64,000 nt of DNA from Pedobacter glucosidilyticus DSM 23534 (GTDB lineage: Bacteria; Bacteroidota; Bacteroidia; Sphingobacteriales; Sphingobacteriaceae), in assembly GCF_000425145.1 (NCBI RefSeq), contig NZ_AULF01000014.1:1-64000 (forward strand), read 5' to 3'. Made by a program: the position numbers and the translations under genes. Each line of letters opens with the position of its first letter. Positions within the stretch are counted from its first letter, which is position 1. Below, piece by piece: positions 44,051 through 54,000 of the stretch. The notes below the pieces were generated by a model. It made no database searches. It was not told the origin of the DNA and saw only the letters and a list, made by a program, of their open reading frames with translations.

Positions 44051-45838
44051 ATGCGCTCAATCAAAATCTTATTAAACACTCTAATATTCATGATGATGGT
44101 ACAATCAACTGCTTGGGCAGATGATGCTTACAAAGTAGAATTTACGGTATCTTTTTCAGAACCTCAGGCACATTATGCTGATGTTGAAATGCGTATCAGC
44201 AACATCCGTAAAAAGGAAATTGAAGTAAATATGCCAGTATGGGCACCAGGTTCCTATCTGGTAAGAGAATTCTCTAAAAATGTTGAGGGTTTTACCGCAA
44301 GTACAAGTGCCGGAATGCCATTAATATCAGAAAAGATAAAAAAGAATAGCTGGAAAATTAAAACAAATGGCAATAAAACAGTGGTTGTAAACTATAAGGT
44401 TTATGCTTTTGAGGTTTCTGTTAGAACTAGCTTTATAGATGCTAGTCATGCTTTTTTATCACCAACCGGTATTTTTATGTTTGTAAAAGATAGGTTAAAT
44501 GAGCCGGTACGAGTTAATATTACACCTTATAGTGATTGGAGTAAAGTTTCAACAGGATTAGAAAAAATTGAGGGAACTAAATTTTCTTACCACGTTCCGG
44601 ATTTTGATTGGTTGTATGATTCTCCTATAGAAGTTGGTAATCAAGATATTTTTGAGTTTGATGCCGCTGGTGTTAAACATGAAGTTGCAATGGTAGGCGG
44701 TGGCAATTACGATAAAGACAGGTTGAAGGTGGATATGGCGAAGATTGTTGAAGAAGAGACTTTAATTTTTAGAGAAAACCCTAACAAACGCTATGTCTTT
44801 ATTGTTCATCATTACCAAAATGGAGGCGGTGGTTTAGAACATTTAAACTCTACCGTTTTAGGTGCTAAAAGAACGGGATATACTGATCCTGCAATTTATA
44901 CCAATTTTTTAAGTTTGGTAGCTCATGAGTATTTCCATTTATGGAATGTGAAAAGGTTAAGGCCTATTGCGCTTGGTCCTTTTGATTATGAAAACGAAAA
45001 TTACACCACTGATTTATGGATAGCAGAAGGTTTTACGGCTTATTACGATAATCTTATTATACAAAGAACAGGCGCTATATCTCAGGCGGATTATCTTAAA
45101 ATTCTACAGTCAGAAATTAACCTGATAGCTAATCAGAAAGGTGATAAAATACAGGCTGTAACAGAAGCTAGTTTTGATGCTTGGATTAAGTACTACAGAC
45201 CAAATGAAAACAGCAGTAATGCTACTATTTCTTATTATAATAAAGGTGCTTTACTTGCCGCGATGCTTGATTTAGCTATCATTCATAAAACCAATGGCGA
45301 GAAAAGTTTAGATGATGTTTTAAGAAACACTTACATAGCTTATTACAAGAAAAAAGGAAGAGGTTTTACCAGTAAAGAATTTAAAGAGGCTTTAGAAAAA
45401 GAGTATGGGGAAAATTTAGATGATTTCTACAACCAATATGTGAACGGCACCCAAGAGGTAAATTGTGCTAAATATCTGGCTTATGCCGGCTTAGAGTTAG
45501 TTAACAGGGCTAACCCTAATATCCCTTCTTTGGGCGTTAGAACCAGAAAAAATATCATCAGTACAGTTGTTAGGGGTGGTGCAGCCTGGAATGGCGGCTT
45601 AAATGTTAACGATGAGATTATTGCAGTTAACGGAGAGAGAGTTGAAGATATTAATGATTATATTAAAACTAAAGCAGTTGGCGACAACTTGGAAATTGTC
45701 TTAAATAGAGATGGTATTATCCAAACGTTAAACATTAAATTGGCTGCTAGCTCAGATAAGTATTATCAAATAGATAAAATGAAGAAACAAACAGAGCAGC
45801 AAAAAGCTGTTTATAAGAAGTGGTTAAAGGTACAGTAA
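44051..45838 (+). CDS. M61-family glycyl aminopeptidase-like metallopeptidase with PDZ domain
   Basis: A 595-residue secreted peptidase with signal peptide (LNTLIFMMMVQSTAWA). N-terminal beta domain, then the catalytic gluzincin core with HEYFH (292-296) and the third zinc ligand region WIAEGFTAYY (Glu326); GGGLEHLNS precedes the active site. A PDZ domain lies at about 475-570 (IISTVVRGGAAWNGGLNVND). The family cleaves N-terminal Gly/Ala from peptides in the periplasm. Monocistronic: own promoter and strong terminator. Confidence 0.92.
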   Translation: MRSIKILLNTLIFMMMVQSTAWADDAYKVEFTVSFSEPQAHYADVEMRISNIRKKEIEVNMPVWAPGSYLVREFSKNVEGFTASTSAGMPLISEKIKKNSWKIKTNGNKTVVVNYKVYAFEVSVRTSFIDASHAFLSPTGIFMFVKDRLNEPVRVNITPYSDWSKVSTGLEKIEGTKFSYHVPDFDWLYDSPIEVGNQDIFEFDAAGVKHEVAMVGGGNYDKDRLKVDMAKIVEEETLIFRENPNKRYVFIVHHYQNGGGGLEHLNSTVLGAKRTGYTDPAIYTNFLSLVAHEYFHLWNVKRLRPIALGPFDYENENYTTDLWIAEGFTAYYDNLIIQRTGAISQADYLKILQSEINLIANQKGDKIQAVTEASFDAWIKYYRPNENSSNATISYYNKGALLAAMLDLAIIHKTNGEKSLDDVLRNTYIAYYKKKGRGFTSKEFKEALEKEYGENLDDFYNQYVNGTQEVNCAKYLAYAGLELVNRANPNIPSLGVRTRKNIISTVVRGGAAWNGGLNVNDEIIAVNGERVEDINDYIKTKAVGDNLEIVLNRDGIIQTLNIKLAASSDKYYQIDKMKKQTEQQKAVYKKWLKVQ

Positions 45839-45840
45839 CA

Positions 45841-45877
45841 AAAAAGGAGGTCTTATAAACCTCCTTTTTTGTTTTTT
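45841..45877. terminator. Bidirectional terminator
   Basis: AAAAAGGAGGT (45841-45851) and ACCTCCTTTTT (45859-45869) form an 11-bp stem with 7-nt loop. T-rich sequence follows on the plus strand and the A-run serves as a U-tract on the minus strand. It lies between the convergent M61 and beta-barrel genes. Confidence 0.85.
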
Positions 45878-45889
45878 TATCCTTATAGC

Positions 45890-46381
45890 TTAAAAAACAA
45901 ATCTTAACGAAAAACCAGGCTCAATATCTAAGAAAGGGCCTTTGGCTAATTCTAATCTAGGGTGTAAATCAACACCTAAAGTAAAAGGTATTTCGGGCAT
46001 TTGCCATTCTAATCCTAAAATGGCGTCGGCACCAAGCAATAAGCCTCTATCGTAAAACTCATCATCGCCAAAGTATCTTCTGTATCTTCTTCCATCATCA
46101 ATACCTCCAATGTGTGCACCGGCACCATAATACCATTTTAAAGATGGCTCACTAAAAGCTGTAGCATGTTTTTCATATAAACCGGTAACCACAAAAACGC
46201 CTGGTCTAAAACCTAAAATACCTTCAATGGCAGTGTCAGATTTTACAAAGTGTTTAATAGTTAAACCATTCTCAAAACCTCCGGCTCTAAAACCTACACC
46301 TGTATTATAACCTTGAGCGTTTACTTTGGTGAAAGTTAAGAGCAATAACGATAAGCTTAATAACAATAATTTTTGTTTCAT
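45890..46381 (-). CDS. Small outer-membrane beta-barrel protein
   Basis: A 163-residue protein with signal peptide (LLLLSLSLLLLTFTKVNAQ). The mature part alternates strands ending in aromatic residues (GVGFRAGGFENGLTIKHF, GVFVVTGLYEKH, LKWYYGAGAHIGG, FTLGVDLHPRLEL) and ends in Phe (LRFVF), typical of an OmpA/OmpX-like barrel of about eight strands. Specific role unknown. Confidence 0.75.
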   Translation of the reverse strand: MKQKLLLLSLSLLLLTFTKVNAQGYNTGVGFRAGGFENGLTIKHFVKSDTAIEGILGFRPGVFVVTGLYEKHATAFSEPSLKWYYGAGAHIGGIDDGRRYRRYFGDDEFYDRGLLLGADAILGLEWQMPEIPFTLGVDLHPRLELAKGPFLDIEPGFSLRFVF

Positions 46382-46560
46382 TTTTTTATTTTATTTATCC
46401 AAAGCTGCATACTCAAATCAAATGCCAGAGATTAATGCTCGCCAAAAAACTTTAATCAACAAAATAATGTTATTCTAATATTTGTAATAATCCTATACTC
46501 TTTTTTGAGGTTAAGTATAGATTATCTATATTGAAACAACCAATTATAAATAGCATCATT

Positions 46561-48336
46561 ATGGAAGCCATTAGCAGAGTGTTTGATTTACTTAAGCACA
46601 ATAAAGAAAACTTTAATTGTGAGGATGTGTTGGCCACAAAAGTAAATGGTCAATGGAAAAAATATAGCAGTAAAGATTTTATTCAAATCTCTGAAGAAGT
46701 AAGTCGTGGGCTTATTAAGAAGGGAATTGGTAAGGATGATAAAGTGGCTATCATGTCTGAAAACAGACCTGAGTGGAATTTTTGCGATTTTGGAATTATG
46801 CAAATAGGAGCCACCCAGGTACCTATGTATCCCACTTTAGCAGAGGCAGATATTAAATTTATATTAATGGATGCCGAGGTGAAAATTGTTTTTGTTTCCT
46901 CAGAAGAACTTTATCATAAAATTAACAAAGTAAAGCAAGAAGCCGGGTTACAAACTCAGGTTTATACCTTTAATAAAATAGATGCACTGCCAAATTGGGA
47001 AGAAGTTGTAGCATTAGGTAAAGAAAATCAGGATATAGATTTAGAACCTTACAAACAACAAATATCAGAAGATGATTTACTTACGCTGATTTATACTTCT
47101 GGTACAACGGGTACACCCAAAGGCGTAATGCTTACACATAAAAATTTAATCAGTAATATACTATATTCTTCCAAACTATATCCTGATGAAGTAAAAAGAG
47201 CCTTAAGCTTTTTGCCATTGTCGCATATTTTTGAGCGTATGGTGGTTTACATGTATTTTTATTTAGGAGTGTCTGTTTACTATGCGGAAAGTTTAGATAC
47301 CATAGTAGCCAATTTAGCAGAAGTTAAGCCACATTGTTTTACTACCGTACCAAGGTTATTAGAAAAGGTATATGATAGAATTGTTGCCAAAGGACAAGCT
47401 TTAACAGGAGTAAAAAAATCGTTGTTTTTTTGGGCTTTAAAGCTAGGGCACCAATATGAAATGGATGGTAAAAATGGCTTTTGGTATGAGTTACAGTTAA
47501 AAATAGCTCGGAAACTTATTTTTAGAAAATGGAGAGAAGCCTTGGGCGGAGAAATAATAGTCATCGTTTCTGGTGGTGCTGCCTTACAAGAGCGTTTAGC
47601 CCGTGTTTTTTGGGGCGCTAATATTAAAGTATTAGAAGGTTATGGTTTAACCGAAACTTCGCCAGTAATTGCAGTAAATGGTCCAAGAAAAGGAGAAACC
47701 ATGTTTGGTACAGTTGGTAAGCCTTTAGGCAACGTTGAAGTAAAAATTGCTGAGGACGGCGAAATTTTGTGTAAAGGGCCTAGTGTGATGAAAGGTTATT
47801 ACAAACGCCCTGATGCCACAGCAGAAGCTATTACTGATGGTGGGTGGTTCCATACAGGAGATATTGGAATGCTAAAAAATGGGTTTTTAGCTATAACTGA
47901 TAGGAAGAAAGAAGTATTTAAAACCGCTGGTGGTAAATATGTTGCACCACAGGTTTTAGAAAATAAGTTTAAAGAGTCTGTTTATATAGAGCAAATTATG
48001 GTGGTTGGGGAGAATAAAAAATTCCCATCGGCATTGGTGGTACCAAATTTTGAAAAGCTTTTAGAATGGAGTTCTAGAAATGGTATTAGCGAACAAAAGC
48101 CAGTTGAGCTTATTAAGAATAAACAAGTTATTGATAAAATTTGGTCTGAAGTAGAACGGTTAAATGCGGGTTTTGGCAAGTGGGAGCAGGTTAAAAAGAT
48201 AGCTTTATTACCTAAAGAGTTTACCATTGATGGTGGCGAGCTTACACCAAAATTAAGTTTAAAGCGTAAAGTGATTTTGAAAAATAACGAAGCTTTGGTA
48301 GAAAAGCTTTATGAAGAAATAGATAGGTTAGCATAA
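46561..48336 (+). CDS. Long-chain fatty acid-CoA ligase
   Basis: A 591-residue AMP-forming enzyme from ATG 46561 (the frame could open at TTG 46531). P-loop LIYTSGTTGTPKGVMLTHKN; further motifs VLEGYGLTETSPVIAVN, GWFHTGDIG and TDRKKEVFKTAGGKYVAPQ place it with FadD15-type long-chain acyl-CoA synthetases. It activates fatty acids for beta-oxidation or lipid synthesis and may feed the cluster at 56744-62842, although it is not in that operon. Confidence 0.92.
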   Translation: MEAISRVFDLLKHNKENFNCEDVLATKVNGQWKKYSSKDFIQISEEVSRGLIKKGIGKDDKVAIMSENRPEWNFCDFGIMQIGATQVPMYPTLAEADIKFILMDAEVKIVFVSSEELYHKINKVKQEAGLQTQVYTFNKIDALPNWEEVVALGKENQDIDLEPYKQQISEDDLLTLIYTSGTTGTPKGVMLTHKNLISNILYSSKLYPDEVKRALSFLPLSHIFERMVVYMYFYLGVSVYYAESLDTIVANLAEVKPHCFTTVPRLLEKVYDRIVAKGQALTGVKKSLFFWALKLGHQYEMDGKNGFWYELQLKIARKLIFRKWREALGGEIIVIVSGGAALQERLARVFWGANIKVLEGYGLTETSPVIAVNGPRKGETMFGTVGKPLGNVEVKIAEDGEILCKGPSVMKGYYKRPDATAEAITDGGWFHTGDIGMLKNGFLAITDRKKEVFKTAGGKYVAPQVLENKFKESVYIEQIMVVGENKKFPSALVVPNFEKLLEWSSRNGISEQKPVELIKNKQVIDKIWSEVERLNAGFGKWEQVKKIALLPKEFTIDGGELTPKLSLKRKVILKNNEALVEKLYEEIDRLA

Positions 48337-48342
48337 CAAAGG

Positions 48343-48750
48343 GGGCTGTATCCAAAAAGAAATAGTTGTCGCATTAAAGCAGATTATTGTTGTCATGCTG
48401 AGGTCTAATATATTTCATATAAATCAATATGAAATGACGTGTTTAAGTAGTTCGATAGTCCTGCCCAAGCATTAACGACCGTTTACGCCCAATTCCGCCT
48501 TGGCGGTTGCGGCTTCTACAGGATTAGCCTTAGTAGAACCTTTAGAAGCAAGCGGCGCAGCGGAGAGTTTTTGGGTACTTTTTGCGGGAAAAAGTACCTT
48601 GACATGGCCGGTCAAGAGGCCGGAAAGCCAGCGGGTGAATGCCTGATTTTTAAACATTTATAAAAAACGTCAATGGTAGCGAAGTCAAAGAATTTAAAAT
48701 AATTTCGAATCCGCTCAGCCCGGCACAAAATATCGGTTTTTAAACAGCCT
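48343..48750. repeat. Dispersed intergenic repeat with inverted GGCTGT ends
   Basis: The left end GGGCTGTATCCAAAAAG and the reverse complement of the right end (AAGGCTGTTTAAAAACC) form an imperfect inverted repeat. Inside, TCATGCTGAGG and TCCGCTCAGCCCGGCACA resemble the core of the repeat at 10526-10652. The centre (about 48465-48625) is much more GC-rich than its surroundings. A minus-strand ORF at 48472-48657 is probably only a translated repeat. The whole 420-bp gap between the ligase and the REC gene is this element. Confidence 0.6.
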
Positions 48751-48756
48751 TAATAG

Positions 48757-49134
48757 TTATTGATGTTTACGTTCTAAAACATCATTAACAATATTTTCTA
48801 ATTCAGTTAAATCAAAAGGTTTAGGTAAATAAGCATCTGCACCAGCGGTTTCTGCCAGTATATGAATATCATTATTGGCAGAAAAATAAATAACCGGAAT
48901 ATGTTTAAAATCGGGATGTTGTTTTAATAATTGTGTAGCTTTTATACCACCAATATCAGGTATCCAATTATCCATTAAAATAACATCAGGTTTTACAGTA
49001 GTTACCTTTTCTATAATATCATGCGAAGTTTCAGAAATTTCTACTTGGTAACCAGATTCTGTTAAAATAATAGAACAAAGTTCTAAAATATTAACATCAT
49101 CATCAAAAATTAATATAGTTTTATGCGTACTCAT
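48757..49134 (-). CDS. Response regulator (REC only)
   Basis: A 125-residue receiver: ILIFDDDVNILEL (acidic pocket), phosphoacceptor Asp in VILMDNWIPDIGGIKA, VIYFSANND switch and Lys in YLPKPFDL. Last gene of the signalling island (REC-PAS kinase, hybrid kinase, REC, CheR, CheB, REC). Confidence 0.9.
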   Translation of the reverse strand: MSTHKTILIFDDDVNILELCSIILTESGYQVEISETSHDIIEKVTTVKPDVILMDNWIPDIGGIKATQLLKQHPDFKHIPVIYFSANNDIHILAETAGADAYLPKPFDLTELENIVNDVLERKHQ

Positions 49135-49191
49135 TTATATGTTAAAAGAAAGTAGTTTAAAAAATACACCCGATTTGTAATAGCGTAGCAT

Positions 49192-49755
49192 TTATGATAC
49201 ATTAAGTTTATTTATAAATGCGGCAATTTCACTGGGGTTTAATACAAAATCAATTTTTGATTGTGTAATAGCCTGTAAAGGCATATAGTTAACTTCTGCC
49301 GTTATAGGATTTTGTGCAAGTGTTGTTCCATTATTTGCTTTTACTGCTTTTAAGCCTTCAACACCATCTGCATTTGCACCAGATAAAATTAATGCGAAGG
49401 TGTTTTCTTTAAAGATTTTTACTGCCGAGCTAAAGGTTATATCAATAGATGGTCTTGAGAAATTAAATTTCTCAGAAAAATCAAGAGAAATAGTTTTATC
49501 CTGTTCTAAGAGTAAATGATAGTCTGGTGGCGCTAAATAAATGTTTCCAGGGCTTAAAGGTTCTTTATCATCAGGTTCTATAACATTTAAGCTAGTTTTA
49601 GCATTTAACAAGTTTACTAATTGAGAATCTACATAGCCTTTTCTATGTAATATGATAATAATAGGAAAGGTTAAATTTGCTGAAAGTTCAGGTAAAACTT
49701 CAAGTAAAACTTTTAAGCTACCTGCCGAGCCTCCTATCAAAAAAATAGTATCCAT
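49192..49755 (-). CDS. CheB-type methylesterase without receiver domain
   Basis: A 187-residue catalytic domain only. Triad visible as S10 (IGGSAGS), H37 (IILHRKG) and D130 (SGANADG). Ordinary CheB carries an N-terminal REC domain that gates the enzyme; here it is missing, and separate REC proteins are encoded on both sides. No MCP gene is in the window, so the substrate may not be a classical chemoreceptor. One nucleotide separates it from cheR. Confidence 0.9.
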   Translation of the reverse strand: MDTIFLIGGSAGSLKVLLEVLPELSANLTFPIIIILHRKGYVDSQLVNLLNAKTSLNVIEPDDKEPLSPGNIYLAPPDYHLLLEQDKTISLDFSEKFNFSRPSIDITFSSAVKIFKENTFALILSGANADGVEGLKAVKANNGTTLAQNPITAEVNYMPLQAITQSKIDFVLNPSEIAAFINKLNVS

Positions 49756-49756
49756 G

Positions 49757-50614
49757 TTAAAAGTGGTTGCTTTTTATCAATCTTTTATCCTCCTTTTGTT
49801 TACGCCATATTTTTTCTGTCGATATTTGATGATAATGTTTATCTAGCTGAGAGAACCTAAGTGTTTCTTTAGAACCTAAACCCAGAAAACCTAAGTGTTC
49901 TAAGCTATCATCAAAAAGTTTAAAAACTTTTGCTTGTAAATCTTTATCAAAATAAATCAATACATTTCTGCAAATTATAAGCTGAAATTCGTTAAAGGAA
50001 CGGTCTGAGACTAAATTATGTGTAGAAAAAATCATTTTTTGTTTTAAATCATCATTAAAACGGGCAAAATCATAATTCGCAGTGTAATAGTCTGAAAAAT
50101 TTTTGAGGCCGCCAGAGTTGATATAATTTTCAGAGTATAGTTTCATCTGGCTGAGAGGGAAAATTCCGTCTCTGGCTTTTTCTAGTACACTAGGGTTAAT
50201 ATCTGTGGCATAAAAAAGTGTTTTTTGAATAAGATTAGTTTCTTTGGCTATAATAGCTAAAGAATATACTTCTTCACCGGTAGAGCATCCAGCTAACCAA
50301 ATTCTAATGATTGGATAAGTACCTAATTGTGGGAATACATCATCTCTAAGAGCTTTATAAAAGGATGGGTCTCTAAACATTTCTGTTACGTTAACCGTAA
50401 TTTCTTCTATAAACCTTTGCAAATAAGAGGGTTGTTTAATAAGTTGATAGCGTAACTCGGCAAAACTGGTAAATTTATCAATTACACAAATACGGTTTAC
50501 TCTTCTTTTAATAGAAGCTTTACTGTACTGTGTAAAGTCGTAACCGTAAAGTTCTGCAATTTCAATCAGCAGCTTTTCTAGTTCTTCATCTCTTATTAAA
50601 TCTGGCTCAATCAT
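49757..50614 (-). CDS. CheR-type protein-glutamate methyltransferase
   Basis: A 285-residue SAM-dependent methyltransferase: N-terminal helical domain (YGYDFTQYSKASIKRRVNRI), VTEMFRDPSFYKALRDDV, SAM-binding RIWLAGCSTGEEVYSLAI and DLIICRNVLIYFD-like QLIICRNVLIYFDKDLQ. It partners CheB next door. Its start overlaps the preceding REC gene by 8 bp. Confidence 0.92.
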   Translation of the reverse strand: MIEPDLIRDEELEKLLIEIAELYGYDFTQYSKASIKRRVNRICVIDKFTSFAELRYQLIKQPSYLQRFIEEITVNVTEMFRDPSFYKALRDDVFPQLGTYPIIRIWLAGCSTGEEVYSLAIIAKETNLIQKTLFYATDINPSVLEKARDGIFPLSQMKLYSENYINSGGLKNFSDYYTANYDFARFNDDLKQKMIFSTHNLVSDRSFNEFQLIICRNVLIYFDKDLQAKVFKLFDDSLEHLGFLGLGSKETLRFSQLDKHYHQISTEKIWRKQKEDKRLIKSNHF

Positions 50615-50984
50615 TTAAAATTTTTGCTATGATTATTAAAAGTTTATCAATATCAATAGGCTTAGATATATAATCTGCTGCACCTGCTGCTAAACATTTT
50701 TCTTTATCTCCTTGCATAGCTTGTGCCGTAACTGCAATAACAGGTAGTTTTTTTATTTTTTCTTGGTGTGTGATAACGCCAATTCCTTCATAGCCATCCA
50801 TTTCTGGCATCATCATATCCATCAAAATAAGAGCAGTTTCTGGAAACTGTTTTAAAAGCGTAATACCTTCTGCTATGCTATTAGCTGCTATACAATCAAA
50901 ACCTTTTGATTTAAGAACCATCTTTAAAGCGAAAATATTTCTATGGTCATCGTCTATAATCAGGATAAGGGTGTTTCTTGTCAT
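50607..50984 (-). CDS. Response regulator (REC only)
   Basis: A 125-residue receiver: LILIIDDDHRNIFALKMVLK, phosphoacceptor Asp in ALILMDMMMPEMDGYEGI, VIAVTAQAM switch and Lys in YISKPIDIDK. It is strikingly like the third REC of the neighbouring hybrid kinase (MDMMMPEMDGYE, SKPVDIDQ), so one may derive from the other. Possibly an intermediate phosphate acceptor of that kinase. Confidence 0.9.
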   Translation of the reverse strand: MTRNTLILIIDDDHRNIFALKMVLKSKGFDCIAANSIAEGITLLKQFPETALILMDMMMPEMDGYEGIGVITHQEKIKKLPVIAVTAQAMQGDKEKCLAAGAADYISKPIDIDKLLIIIAKILND

Positions 50985-51006
50985 AAATTTTCTCCATGTT
51001 GTGTTT

Positions 51007-54000
51007 TTAATATTGATACAACCAAACTCTTAACAAAGAAAGTAATTGGTCAATATCAACTGGTTTTGATATGTAATCAGAAGCTCCGGCAGTAATACAC
51101 TTTTCTCTATCACCCATCATGGCTTTTGCAGTAACAGCCATAATAGGTATATTTTTAAATTTAGGATGTTTTCTAATTCTACTGGTAGTCTCATAGCCGT
51201 CCATTTCTGGCATCATCATATCCATTAATACAATAGCTATATCAGGGTGTTGTTCTAATTGTTCTAAAGCATCTTTACCATCTGTTGCAGAAATAACTTT
51301 CATCTGGTACTTTTCTAATGCTTTGGTAAGCGAGAAGATATTTCGCACATCATCATCAGCAATAAGTACGGTTTTGCCTTTGAGAACTTCATTTAAAGTG
51401 CCCAAAGTATTCGTTTTTTTCTTTTGGTTATCTGTTTTCTTTTCCTCTACCAAGTGTAAGAAAAGACCAACCTCATCTAATATTCTTTGATAAGAGTGTG
51501 CTGTTTTAATAACGATAGAATCTGCATATTGCTTAATTTTAATTTCTTCGGCTTTTGATAAATTTTTGCCTGTAAAAATAATAATAGGCAGATGTTCTAA
51601 ACCTTCGTTTTTCTTGATAATTTCTAAAGCGGCATAGCCTGTTTGGTCTGGTATGCCCATATCCAAGATGATACAGTCTACTTTATCAGAAGTTAGGGCC
51701 TTTATGCTATCTTTTACATTGGTTTTTATCTCTGTGGATATTTCGTAACTACTTAAGAAGTAAGAAAGTGCTGTAGCATGTTTTGGGTTTTCTTCTATGA
51801 TGAGTACTTTTTTGGGATGCCTGTTTAATGCATCTTCTATCTTATGAAAGATAGTTTGCATTTGTTCTAAAGCAATGGGTTTATTAATGAAATCTATAGC
51901 TCCTTTAAGTAAACTTTCTCTTTTTACTTCTAAAGAAGACATGATATGAACCGGTATTGGTTTAGTTTTAGGATTTGATTTTAACTCTTCCATCACCATC
52001 CAACCATCTTTAACGGGTAACTGTATATCTAACAAGATGGCCAAAGGCTGATATTTTTCTGCAAATTCTACCGCTAAATCTCCTCTTACAATGACAATTC
52101 CTTTGTATTGTTGTTTTCTGGTAAACTTCAATAGTAAAGATGCAAAGGCTGTATCATCTTCAACAATTAAAATGGTTTTGTCTCCGGGATTAATGTTATT
52201 TCTGTCATCGGCTATTTCATTGGGTATTGTTTGCGAAACATAAATACTCTCTGTGGTATTAAATAAGTTATCTTCATGGGGATAACTTACAGTAGGGATG
52301 GTGTTAGGCGTTACACTTTCTGTTTTACCATGAGCTGGTATTTCTAATATAAATTTGCTTCCTTTTTCTTCCTCACTGATTAAACAAATGCTACCACCTA
52401 ATAATCTGGATAACTCTCTACTGATAGATAAACCAAGCCCTGTGCCCCCATATTTTCTTTTGGTAGAACCATCCGCTTGCTGAAATGCTTCAAAAATTAG
52501 TCTTTGTTGCTCTTTTGGAATTCCAATGCCTGTATCTTCTACAATAAATTGTAAGAAACCATTTTGTTTTGGATGATTTTGGATAGTTAAATTTACATAG
52601 CCCTCATGAGTAAACTTGATAGCATTTGAAATAAGATTTTTTAAAATCTGATCTAAACGTAACTTATCTGTAATGATTTTTTGAGGAGCTTCTTGGTCAA
52701 GTTTTAGGCGGAGAGCTATGTTTTTTTCTTTAGCTAAAGGATTAAAAATCGCTTCTAAACTACTCATCAACTCGATAATATCGGTTTCATGAAAATCTAA
52801 ATTCATTTTACCAGCTTCAATTTTTGATAAGTCAAGAATCTCATCAATAAGTGTTAACAAACCAGTTCCCGAGCTCAGAATAACTTTTGCTGATTCTATT
52901 TGTTCTTCGGTAAGATTTTTCTCATTATTTTCTGTCAATAATCTAGACAAAAGCAGAATAGAGTTTAGTGGTGTTCTTAACTCATGAGACATATTTGCTA
53001 AAAACTCTGATTTGTATTTTGTACTTAAGGCAAGCTCTTCTGCTTTTTGCTGTATTTCGGAATTTCTTTCTACAATAAGCAGGTTTTTTTCTTCTAATAG
53101 TTTAGAGCGTTCTTCTAATTCTTGGTTAGCTTGCAAAAGCTCTTCTTGTTGTACTTTTAACTCTTCTTCTGAGGCCTGTAATTTTTGAGTTTGCGCTTCC
53201 AGTTCTGCATTTAGGTTTTCCAGTTCTGTATGCTGTGCCTGCATTTCTTCTGATTGTGCTTGGGTTTCTTCTAAAAGCCTTTGTACATGCTTACGTGTTG
53301 CAGCAGCAGCTATGGCAATACCCAAATTTTTTGTAGCATCTTTAAAGAAAGCAATCTCTATTTCATTAAAACTATGACAGCAGCCCAGTTCTATGACTCC
53401 AATGGCTTTATCATCATAAAGTATAGGAACAAGTAAAATATGTTGCACCTTTATTTTACCATTTGCAAAAGAAACAGTATAGTTTTCATCACTTATGTTA
53501 GAAAATAATTTTTCTTTCCCATTGGCAAAAACTTGACCAATCATGCCTTCACCAGATTTTACCGGTTTTAACATTCTTTCATCCAATCCATAAGCACTTT
53601 GTAAAGTAAGTAAGCCATTCTCCATCAGGTATAAAGCACCAGAATTGCACTCGCCGTAGCTAACCAAGTGGTTTAAAGTGTCATGAGCGATAAGTTCTAA
53701 AGTCTTATTGCCAACAAGTTTTTCATTTAAAGTGGCAATCCCTTTTTGTAGCCACTCGTTATCATTTAAAATAGTGAAAGCTTTTTGTAAAGCCTCTGCC
53801 ATAATATTTAGCGAAGTAGCTAAGCTTCCTAATCCATCTTTTTCATCATCATTTAATCTTATATCATATTTACCTTCCGAAATTTGTGATGCAACGTCTT
53901 GTATCAAATGAATTCTTTTGGTTATATCTTCATCTTTCTTTTTAAGGGATAATCTTAAATTATCTCTTTCTACAAAATCATTACGCACTCTTAAATAAAA

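Noticed and set aside
48472..48657. Minus-strand 61-codon ORF inside the repeat
   Set aside because: It lies wholly in the GC-rich centre of a dispersed repeat, has no ribosome-binding context and ends at repeat features; it is probably a translated repeat.
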